Shown one piece after another: positions 38,801 to 50,800 of a stretch of DNA of 64,000 nt. Positions within the stretch are counted from its first letter, which is position 1. Each line of letters begins with the position of its first letter. A program made the translations under genes and the position numbers. Source of the DNA: Hirundichthys speculiger (Eukaryota > Chordata > Actinopteri > Beloniformes > Exocoetidae); NCBI GenBank assembly GCA_018398805.1, contig JAGFBZ010000180.1:124001-188000 (forward strand). Reading direction: 5' to 3'. The notes beneath the pieces were generated by a model. That model ran no database searches and was not told the DNA's origin. It worked only from the letters and a program-made list of their open reading frames with translations.

Positions 38801-41800
38801 CCTGACCTGAGCGCCGGTCACCTGACCTGAGCGCCGGTCACCTGACCTGAGCGCCGGTCACATGACCTGAGGTCCGGTTGCCTGACCTGAGCTCCGGTCA
38901 CATGACCTGAGGTCCGGTCGCCTGACCTGAGCGCCGGTCACATGACCTGAGCGCCGGTCACCTGACCTGAGCGCCGGTCACATGACCTGAGGTCCGGTCG
39001 CCTGACCTGAGCGCCGGTCACATGACCTGAGCGCCGGTCACATGACCTGAGCGCCGGTCACATGACCTGAGCGCCGGTCACATGACCTGAGCGCCGGTCA
39101 CATGACCTGAGCGCTGGTCACATGACCTCGGTGGCGTTCACGTACCTCCTCCGTAGACGGTGCGCGGCTCCTTGACGGTCTGAGCCAGAACACAGAGGGC
39201 GTCGTGCAGCGAGCGCTCAGCCTCGTCCAGGATCTGCTGCGTGGCTCCTCGCAGGACCACGGTGCACGCCTCACCTGTAGGGGGAGGAGTCACAGGTGAC
39301 GGCTGCAGGACAGACTGACCTCAGACTGGTTTCACACTAGGGATGTAACGATATGGAAAATCTGATATCTCGATTATAGTGACCAAATTATCACGGTTTA
39401 CGATATTATCGCGATATTCTTAATTGCTTTACAAATGTCTAAAAAAACAAACATTTTAATAATTTCACAAAATCTTGTGATTTTCTCGTCATATTGAAAC
39501 ATCAGAAGCCAAAATCTTATCAAAATGAAACTTTCACATTAAACGGAGAAACAACTGGCACAGAAAGAGGTTTTATTTTAAATGAACAAAATAAATAACA
39601 GGAACAAAGCTTATTTGACTGGTGCAAATTTAAATAAACACTTTAACAACCATAGTAGGTCAAAATATACAAACAATTATCAGGAACAAAAATTATAGTG
39701 AAGTTCAAATGAAATAAACTTTGGATTTTAAGCTGAACCTTAAATACGTATAAAGGTTCAAATAAAGAAACAGTTGTTTAGGAGCCAAATATGTTGTTCT
39801 GAATTGTAGTTCACTCTGTGTGTCTGTGGGTGTCGCTGTGTTGTTACCTGAGGGTCAGGTATAAAGGTAGCTGCCTGTTATTGGTTAGCTGTTAGCGCTG
39901 TGGCGCTAACTGCCGGCGTTATGGTTGTCGGATCAGTTAATGGAATAAATTAATATTTTAACTGCATCAGAAGAACATCGTTCTGGTCTTTTTTTCAACG
40001 TCCTGCGTGCTAACACCGCTTCCCGCCATGCTAACGTTACGATACCGATGTTACAAGCTACAAATTCACACGAAACAGTCACGAGTCGCTCGCAGACTTG
40101 AATGAGGCTGATATCACACATCCTGGTAATCGACCGCGATAACGAGATGAAGTCAAACAGAAACGGTAATCGTTATCGCGTAAACTTTTACCGTGCTTTC
40201 CCGTAATACCGATAACCGGTCCATCCCTATTTCATGCATGTTGGAGGAGACGTACCCATGGCAACGCCAGAGAAGTGGATGAGCGTGTCCTCCCCGATCA
40301 TCACCTCCTCGATCAGCTTGCAGTGACCGAGCTTCACCAGCTCAGGATGGTCGAAGGTGGACGTGATCTCCCCACCTGCTCACAAACACCAGACACCATC
40401 ACAGGTGAGTCACCAGCTCCACCTGGCTGCTCACAAACACCAGACACCATCACAGGTGAGTCATCAGCTCCACCTGCCCTTAAGGGAGGAGCTTCTCAGC
40501 TTCTCTCTAGAAGTTCAGAGCACCTACATGGACGTCCAGCAGCCACCTCATCAGCTCCACCTGCTCAGTCACCTTTATTCACCTGGACGACTCGCTGAAG
40601 TTCCTCAGAGGTTGTTGGTCTGAAGGTTTTCACCACAGCCACCTCCAGGGTTCACAGAGGAGACATCCAGGTGTTGATGTCAGAGGAGGACGTGACACTG
40701 ATGTCATCTCCACGTGGCTCACGAGTTCATCTCAGTCTGACGCCTCTTCAGAAACCATGTTCCTCAGCATCATGTCCTGACGACGCCACCTGCTGGTGAC
40801 CACCTTCACAGGTGCTGGATGACATCACCGCTGCAGCTCCACCCCCTTCACAGGTGCTGGATGACATCACCGCTGCAGCCCCACCCCCTTCACAGGTGCT
40901 GGATGACATCACCGCTGCAGCTCCACCCCTTCACAGGTACTGGATGACATCACCGCTGCAGCTCCACCCTTCAGGTCTGAGATGACATCACCTGCTCACA
41001 GGTCTGGATGACATCACCGCTGCAGCCCCCCCTTCACAGGTTCCTGATGACTCACACGCTGGCCCACCCCCTTCAGGTGCTGGATGACATCACCGCTGCA
41101 GCTCCACCCCCTTCACAGGTGCTGGATGACATCACCGCTGCAGCTCCACCCCCTTCACAGGTCCTGGATGACATCACCGCTGCAGCTCCACCCCCTTCAC
41201 AGGTGCTGGATGACATCACCGCTGCAGCTCCACCCCCTTCACAGGTCCTGGATGACATCACCGCTGCAGCTCCACCCCCTTCACAGGTGCTGGATGATCA
41301 CCAGATGCTCCTGCAGCCACGTCTGAACTGAGACTGATGAACCTCGTCAGAGCTTCGAGCTCGTCCTTCTCGTTAATGATCGTTAATCACCTTCTCCATG
41401 ATGATGGAGGGAAGAGCTGCTTTGAACCTTCTCCAGCAGGAAGGATGGATGTGGAGCAGCTGGTGCTGCTGTGAAGATGGACCAGATGGACCAGATGGAC
41501 CAGAGTCTCTGAGGAACGTTTCCAACAGGTTGCTGGATCTATGACACCTGGAATTAAGGCGGTTCTGAAGGAAAGAGGAGGTCCAAGCTGCTACTGGAGG
41601 AGGAGCTGATGAAGAGGCTGCTGGAGCATCTTTATACTTCACCATGGCAACAGTAATAGAACTAAACTAAACATTCACCCTCCCTGTAAGCTCTCAATCA
41701 ATCAATCTAAATTTTATTTATACAAGTAAATGCAACAAAGTGCTTCACAAAATAAAACATCAGATTATTAACCCCCCCCCCCCCCGCTCCTAAAGCTCTG

Positions 41801-44800
41801 ATCCGACCCAGAAGAGTCTCTTCTGAGTCTCTTCAGGAGCTGATGGATCTGAACCCACAACCTCAGAACCTCTGGATGAAGGTTTGGAGACTCTGAGTTT
41901 GTTGAACCAGAAACTCAAACTGAAACCAGTGAGGACCAGACGTCCATCTAATCTGCTGAGAACGTCCAGCAGCTTGTGGACACGTCTCATGTCTTGGTTC
42001 GTACCTGTAACCAGCGCCAGGCGCTCAACTCCAGCGAAGTCGGCGTGTTCGATGGCCATGACGCCGGCCTGAGCAAACAGCTGCTCCGGATAGTTGTAGA
42101 TCAGCTGCCTGTGGAGACCCAGACCAGAACCAGGAGATCAAGACCAGAACCAGGAGATCAAGACCAGAACCAGGAGACCAGAACCAGGAGATCAGAGAAG
42201 GAACATTTAATACTAAAGGGTTAATAATCAGATCACTAGACAGAGCAGTAACTGGTCCAGTCTGCTGGGAGACCAGAGCAGTAACTGGTCCAGTCTGCTG
42301 GGAGACCAGAGCAGTAACTGGTCCAGTCTGCTGGGAGACCAGAGCAGCAGTAACTGGTCCAGTCTGCTGGGAGACCAGAGCAGTAACTGGTCCAGTCTGC
42401 TGGGAGACCAGTCGACTCCCAGCAGTAACTGGTCCAGCCTGCTGGGAGACCAGACCACTCAGACCAACCAACCACAGCTACTTTTATCCTGCAGCTCTGA
42501 AACCTTTCTGCTAACAGCCATCGAGCTAAATCATCTCTGAGCTCGTTGCTCCTGACAGGAAGTGGAATTAATCGTCAGGTGTTTCCTCTCAGACACAAAG
42601 ATCTCATTTTTCCTCAGCAAACATGAATGAGTCGGTCCTTCAGTGACGTGGAACTCCTCCAGTCTGAAGCAAAACCTTCAGGCTTGTCAGAGCAGTGGCG
42701 CCCTCCACTGGACAACCACTGCAACTGCAGCCTGACAGAAACACCCACATCACCCAGAAAATGTAGTTTTAGTCACCTGAGTTGATTTCCAATAACATCT
42801 ACAGTTAACTTAGGTTTAATTAGCAAGTTAGTCAACTAGCAGGAGACGTGAATCCAGGTGCTGGAACGTCTTCCTGCTATCTGACCTGCTGGTTCTGGAA
42901 GAGCTCCTCTGTTTGGGCTCAATTACTTCTCTAATCAATCAAATACTGGCGTAGCATTAGCATCAGGACGCTAAAGGGTTGGCGGTGAGCCCAGGTGTGC
43001 TGTACCTGTTGATGAAGCAGTTGATGCCGTGTTTCAGGATGCGGTCGACCTTCTCCTTCATCTTCTCTTTCTCCGCCAGCTCGATCTCTGCAACCTTCGC
43101 CGTGGAGTCGACCCGGACCCTGGACCCGAACACCTGCCAGACCAGCGCATTTTAAACTTTCTACCAGCAGGGTCCAACCACGTGGTCACCGTGGTTACCG
43201 TCAGAGGGCGGTCACGGTTACGGTGTTTCTAATGTTCAGATATTTGATTTGTAAATGTTTAATCTGAGAGGCTAATGTTAGCATGCTATGCTAGGCTACA
43301 CTACCAAAACTGAAACTTTCTATCATTTAATCTAATTTTCAAAAGTAGTGAGTTTACCATGAAATTTCACAAAAATATTTCACAAAATCAAAATTGTTAA
43401 AAACTTTAAAATCAGCTGCTGAAATTTTAGGACAGAAACGACGCAAAATTTAGCAATTTTTCGTCGTTTCTTTCCTAAAATCTTTGAAGATTTTCAAACA
43501 TCACCACTTTCATCGTGAAAATGAATTTTTTAAAATCTAAAATTTCACAATACATAACTTTTCATCGTAAAAATTAGACTTTTGTCCAAAAGTTTTAATC
43601 ATTTTACGTCGTTTATCAACTTCTGCAAAATTGCAACATTGACATAAAATTACAACGGACATAAAACTGATCATTTTGTCAACTAAAAATCATAAAATGT
43701 TGTAAGTAGGTGAATTTTATGAAACTGCGACTTTTTAAAACTTAACTTCTTGTAAAATCCAGACTTTTGCAGAATTTCACAAATTTGTTGTAAAATCTGC
43801 AAATTTTTGTTTTCAAATTCAATTTGCAACATTTGCAAAATTGTGACTCTTGGGGGGAAAATTCATCTTTTCAGCTCAGAGTCTCCTGACTGAGCTCAGA
43901 TGTTTAAACCGACTCTGACGGACGTTCGTGTTGACGCTCTTCAGTTTGACACCGGTGGTTTTAGGAATCGTTTCCAGATAAATAAACGAGGAAGTAAAAC
44001 GGTCGGTTCCTGATGTCGGTTCTTGATGTCGGTTCTTGATGTCGGTTCTTGATGTCGCTTGATGTCGTGTTTGATGTCGGTGTTTGATGTCGGATGTTGT
44101 TTGATGTCGGTGTTTGATGTCACTTGATGTGTGTTTGATGTCGGTGTTTGATGTCGGTGTTTGATGTCGGTGTTTGATGTCGGTGTTTGATGTCGGTACC
44201 TTGATGTCGGTGTTTGATGTCGGTGCTTGATGTCGGTGTTTGATGTCGGTGTTTGATGTCAGGTTGATGTCGGTGTTGATGTCGGTTTGATGTCGTATGT
44301 ACTTGATGTCGGTTTGATGTCGTGTTGATGTCTTGATGTGGTATTTGATGTCGGTGTTTGATGTCGCTACCTTGATGTCGGTGTTTGAGTCGCTTGATGT
44401 CGGTGTTTGATGTCGGTGTTTGATGTCGGTGCTTGATGTCGTTCTTAATGTCGGGGTTTTTGATTGGTTATTTGATGTCGGTGTTGATGTCGCTACCTTG
44501 ATGTCGGTGTTTGATGTGTCTTGATGTCGGTGTTTGATGTTGTTTGATGTCGGTTATGTGGTTGTTTGATGTCGGTGTTTGATGTCGGTGCTTGATGTCG
44601 GTACCTTGATGTCGGTATTTGTGTCTTTGATGTCGGTGTTTGATGTCGGTACCTTGATGTCGGTTTGATGTGTTTGATGTCGGTGTTTGATGTCGGTGTT
44701 TGATGTCGGTTCTTAATGTCGGTACCTTGATGTCGGTGTTTGATGTCGGTGTTTGATGTCGGTGTTTGATGTCGGTGTTTGATGTCGTGTTTGATGTCGG

Positions 44801-47800
44801 TGTTTGATGTCGGTACCTTCATGTCGGTGTTTGATGTCGGTACTTGATGTCGGTTCTTGATGTCGGTGTTTGATGTCGGTACCTTGATGTCAGTACCTTG
44901 ACGTCGGTGTTTGATGTTGGTGTTTGATGTCGGTACCTTGATGTCGGTGTTTGATGTCGGTGTTTGATGTCGGTGTTTGATGTTGGTGCTTGATGTCGGT
45001 GTTTGATGTCGGTACCTTGATGTCGGTACCTTGATGTCGGTACCTTGATGTCGGTGTTTGATGTCGGTGTTTGATGTCGGTACCTTGATGTCGGTGTTTG
45101 ATGTCGGTGTTTGATGTCGGTGTTTGATGTTGGTGCTTTGATGTCGGTGTGATGTCGGTACCTTGATGTCGGTACCTTGATGTCGGTGTTTGATGTTGGT
45201 GTTTGATGTGGTGTTGATGTCGGTACCTTGATGTCGGTGTTTGATGTCGGTTCTTGATGTCAGTGTTTGATGTCGGTACCTTGATGTCGGTGTTTGATGT
45301 CGGTGTTTGATGTCGGTACCTTGATCTTGTCCGTGTCCATGCCGGTGTTGGCGATCAGGATGTTGGCGTTCTCCAGCCTCTTTGGTTGGTTCACTCCGAT
45401 CTTCTTGTCCAGCAGGAAACCTGTCGGAACAGAAAGATCCAGCATCAGGTTCAGAAACCTGTCCTGACTCTGGTTCCGGTTCTGACCCGGAGGCGGCTGC
45501 GCCTCACCTTCATCCAGGTAGGAGTCCGTCAGGCTGCCGCCCAGCTTCTTGATGACGTGGATGGCCTCCAGGTTCCCGGAGCCCTTCAGCCTCAGGACGG
45601 CGTCCACGGCCAGACGGGCGAAGTGGTCCTTGTGGTGAGTCAGCAGCTTGGAGGACAATGTGGTGCGGGAGATGTTCAGGAGGTCCTCCTGGAAACGGGC
45701 CGGGTCGTTGCTATGGAGACCAGAGAAGATCACACAGAAGCAGACGTAGCATCAGTTTTCAACAGTTCAACTGTGAAACAGATTCATTAAATACGTGAAC
45801 CAGGACACGTTAATAACGTCATGAAAACTCAGTTTGACTTTAATAAATTAGGGTTTAAGAATAAAGGAGAGATGAGTTTCCTCCGTTAACCTTGGATTGA
45901 TGTAGCAGCGAAGCTAACTGGATTGATGTAGCAGCGAAGCTAACTGGATTGATGTAGCAGCGAAGCTAACTGGATTGATGTAGCAGCGAAGCTAACTGGA
46001 TTGATGTAGCAGCGAAGCTAACTGGATTGATGTAGCAGCGAAGCTAACTGGATTGATGTAGCAGCGAAGCTAACTGGATTGATGTAGCAGCGAAGCTAAC
46101 TGGATTGATGTAGCAGCGAAGCTACGTGATCAACTGGATTCATCAGTTTGAACCTTTACGACGGTTTCATCGCTGCATGTCATGATTATACTCTTATCGC
46201 TCATCAATATCAGCATCAGGTCATCATGGATCATCAATACCAGCTTCAGTTCATTATCAGTTCTGCTTTCTAACATCATCGACGCCTGTTTTTGACTCTG
46301 GCGTCTCTCCGTAGCTCAGGTGTGGCTCAGGTGTAGCTGCAGCGGTCACCTGTGGTCGGCGGCGGCGTCCCTCAGCGCCTCTCTGGCGGCCTGCGTGGCC
46401 TTCCTCCAGCCAGAGATGATGGTCTGTGGGTGGATCTTCTTGGCGATGAGAAGCTCCGCCTCCTGCATGGACGACAGTGACGGTGAGACGGCGGCAGCAT
46501 CGTGAGGAAACGAGGAGGAGTTCAGATATTTACCCGCAGCAGCTCAGCGGCCAGCACGGTGACGGAGGTGGTCCCGTCCCCCACCTCATCGTCCTGGACC
46601 TTGGACATGTCTGCAGAGACAACCAGACCCATCAATCAGACCCAATCAGATCCATCAATCAGCTCTGTGATCAGTTTCTTTCTTTAATTCTGGTTTCATT
46701 GTAATGGTTCACCGGTCTCCTCCCAGTCTCTGTCCACTACAACCATTCACTCAGCAGCAGACACAGTCAGGACGACTGGTCCCTCCATCACCACCCAGGT
46801 GGGATTAATAACGTACAAACATGGAGGACCTTAGAGAACCCTAACCCAGGGGGTTAGGGGTAGGGGGGTTAGGGGGTTAGGAGTTAGAGGTTAGGGGTTA
46901 GGAGTTAGAGGGTAGAGGTTAGAGGTTAGGGGGTTAGGGGTTAGAGGTTAGAGGTTAGGGGGTAGAGGTTAGAGGTTAGGGGGTTAGGGGGGTAGAGGTT
47001 AGAGGTTAGGGGTTAGGGGTAGGGTTAGAGGTTAGGGGTTAGGGGGTAGAGGTAGAGGGGGGGTAGGGGGGGGGTAGGGGTTAGGGGTTAGAGGTAGGGG
47101 GTTAGAGTTAGAGGTTAGGCGTTAGAGGCAGGGGTTAGAGGTTAGGGGGTTAGGGGGTTAGGGGTTAGGGGTTAGGGGTAGGGTTAGGGGGTTAGGGGGT
47201 TAGGTTAGGGGTTAGAGGTTAGGTTAGAGGTTAGGTTAGGGTTAGGGGGGGGTTAGGGGTTAGGGGTTAGGAGTTAGGGGGTTAGGGGGTAAGAGGTTAG
47301 GGGGTAGGGGTTAGGGGTAGAGGTTAGGGGTTAGGGGTTAGGGGTTAGGGTAGGGGGTTAGGGGTTAGAGGTTAGGGGTTAGGAGTTAGAGGTTAGGGGT
47401 TAGGAGTTAGAGGTTAGGGGTTAGGGGGTTAGGGGGCTCCAGCTCCTCCTGGACGCCTCCTGGTGGCTGAGGGAGGAACTACTGTGAAGAGCTGAATGAG
47501 TGAACATCAGTGGTTCTGGACCGGAGCGTCTGGTTCTGTCCTCCAGCATCACTCACCAACCAGAACTTTGGCTGCTGGGTTGTCCACGCCGATGGCCTTC
47601 AAGATGGTGGCTCCGTCGTTGGTGACCGTCACCGTCCCACCTTTCCCTCCGCTCAGCAAGATCTTGTCCTGGAGACAAATTCAGGTTTTAAACCCGATTC
47701 TGAGCTCGGGTTTATAAAATCAAGATAAAAACCGAACCTACCATCCCTTTGGGTCCCAGAGTGCTTTTCACCAGATCACCGATAGCGATGGCGCCGATGA

Positions 47801-50800
47801 AGGACGACTGCAGAGGAGAAAACAAGACCGTTGAGGTTTCTGAGAGTCCAGTTCATGCGCTAACGTTTCCAGGTTCTACAAACCCACCAGTCGGGCCGTC
47901 TCCGCCTTCTCCTCATCAGCGCCATGTTTGAAGATGTTGACCGGGGCCATCGATAAGGACGCCTGGCGAGACAAGGACACGTCAACATCACAGAAACCGG
48001 CGGTGTTGGGGTCCGGGACCGGGACCGGGGTCATGGTCCAGGGACCGGGGTCATGGTCCAGGACCGGGGTCCGGGACCGGGGTCATGGTCCAGGACCAGG
48101 GTCATGGTCCAGGGTCCGGGACCAGGGTCATGGTCCAGGGTCCGGGACCGGGACCAGGACCAGCGTCCAGGGTCCAGGGTCCATGACCGGCGCTCTGAGG
48201 CTTTCTGCTTTTACTCCATCCTGTGGGACTTCAGCTGAGGATGGACCAGAACCACGGCAGGACCAGAACCACGGCAGGACCAGAACCACAGCTGCCTGTG
48301 TCAGCTGACCCCAACCCCTAAATAGACCACAAGAATGGTTCCAGTCTGGTTCCAGTTGGTCTGGAGGCCTCTGGGGTTGAATCCTGACCCGGATGGACTA
48401 GAGGACACCAGCAGGACTGTCTCTAGACCAGCTTCTACCTCTGGTCCAGAGACCTTCACCTCAGATCACTTCAGAACCTTAGTTCACTTACTGGACCACT
48501 AACCAATGACAGGAGTGCTGCTGGACTGAAACCAGGACTAGCAGAACTCTTCTGGGACTCTCGGTCCACTTGTGGACCACGCTGGTGGAGAGCCGGGTCC
48601 AGCAGAGCTCCTCTAGTTCTGGTTTCTGACGTTGCTTCAGTCGGGACACTTGAGACCGTTGAGCAGATTTAATCAGAATGTAAAGTTATATTAACTAATT
48701 AATAGACCATTATTAATTAGAATCACAGGTTAGCATAAGCTAAGCTAATATAGCTAGCTGTGATTGACAGGGCGTGTCCTCTCAGACCCAAAAACATCTG
48801 GTGACATCACAGGGGGCGTGTAGTTTTAACCCTAACCTCCTTTCAGCACAACAGCTGAGTGGTTCTGGTTCTGGTTCCTGAATCACCTGACCCAGACTTT
48901 CAGACCAGAGCTGGAACCAGTCCAGATGTGTTCTACTCCAGAATACGAGCCACGTTTGTAATTTATTCATCACATATATCAGAACCAAGTCCAGGTCCGG
49001 CTGTTAGAGTAAACGCTGGACTCTTCCTCAAGTCATGTGACCTCACCTGTTCTGTTCTGAATCAAAAACTACAACAGTCATGTGACCTCACCTGTTCTGT
49101 TCTGAATCAAAAACTACAACAGTCATGTGATCTCACCTGTTCTGTTCTGAATCAAAAACTACAACAGTCACGTGATCTCACCTGTTCTGTGCTGAATCAA
49201 AAACTACAACAGTCATGTGATCTCACCTGTTCTGGTCTGAATCAAAAACTACAACAGTCATGTGACCTCACCTGTTCTGGTCTGAATCAAAAACTACAAC
49301 AGTCATGTGATCTCACCTGTCCTGTTCTGAATCAAAAACTACAACAGTCATGTGATCTCACCTGTTCTGTTCTGAATCAAAAACTACAACAGTCATGTGA
49401 CCTCACCTGTTCTGAATCAAAAACTACAACAGTCATGTGATCTCACCTGTTCTGTTCTGAATCAAAAACTACAACAGTCATGTGACCTCACCTGTTCTGG
49501 TCGGAATCAAAAACTACAACAGTCATGTGACCTCACCTGTTCTGTTCTGAATCAAAAACTACAACAGTCATGTGATCTCACCTGTCCTGTTCTGAATCAA
49601 AAACTACAACAGTCATGTGACCTCACCTGTTCTGGTCGGAATCAAAAACTACAACAGTCATGTGACCTCACCTGTTCTGTTCTGAATCAAAAACTACAAC
49701 AGTCATGTGATCTCACCTGTCCTGTTCTGAATCAAAAACTACAACAGTCATGTGATCTCACCTGTTCTGTTCTGAATCAAAAACTACAACAGTCATGTGA
49801 TCTCACCTGTTCTGTTCTGAATCAAAAACTACAACAGTCATGTGATCTCACCTGTTCTGAATCAAAAACTACAACAGTCATGTGACCTCACCTGTTCTGG
49901 TCTGAATCAAAAACTATAACATTTTAGTGCAAAATCAGCAGATAAAAAAGCACCAGAGCGAATGACCTTAAAACTGAACACACTGATGTAGAAGGCTGGT
50001 TTTGGTTTTTCCAGACAACCCAGAACACCAGCAACAGTGTCTTCAGGTCCTTATGTCTCCAAGATCCTTCTGTAGGTCACACAGCTGGAACACAGCTGGA
50101 ACCTTCTAGAACCTTTGAAGAGATTTAAGCAAGTGCAGCTATTAATTTTCCATAAAGCATCAATAATTCACTCTAAATATTCAATAAGGTGTTATTGAAG
50201 TGAACTCATTGTCTGGAGATGAGGCGTGGTCAGAGCTCTACTTTTCGAGAGTCCCTGAACGCAGCAGCGAATAGGCCCCGCCCCCTTCATCCTGGAAACC
50301 GCTAGAAGCTTTCAGAGAAACACGAAAACAGCAATTAAAATGTGGAAATTATCGGTCTGCAGAGCAGTTGGGACACTATTACCCGACTGGTCATTTTCCA
50401 ATTTGCTCAGTGTTGTTTCTCATTGATTATTCGATTATTATTTAAGTTAAATCATACAGTTACATCGATAGTCTGACGTCACAAAGACCGCAGCTAACAG
50501 GCTAACAGCTAAGAGAGGCGAACAAGACACCAAACCCACTAAACTGACTTTAAATGTGCGGATTCACCGCCGAAGCTGTGGGGCAGCTCACGATAACATC
50601 GACTTAGTGAAATAAAACCGAAAACAAGAACAAGCAGAGACATGCGCAGTCACGTCCATGTGCTCGCGCCGGTCAGCGCCGTTCTCCAACAAAAACCTCC
50701 ATAAACCAACAGGAACGGCTCCAGGGCCCAGTCCGGGAGCTGCGGTGGTTCTGGACCGGTTACAGCCTCGACGGTTCGGGTCCAAGTTACTCTGAGGACG

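Noticed and set aside
43985..45319. Regular spacing of short direct repeats, considered as a CRISPR array
   Set aside because: Units are contiguous with no unique spacers, and the setting is a vertebrate intron.
48859..49885. Frames of 193 and 162 codons with a 15-residue repeat ([15 protein letters not shown])
   Set aside because: The 45-bp repeat is divisible by three and lies inside cct2 intron 1; no start context or conservation to support coding.
50588..50785. 65-codon minus-strand frame upstream of the cct2 intron 1 start
   Set aside because: It lies inside cct2 intron 1 near the CpG-rich promoter region and shows no protein-like conservation.
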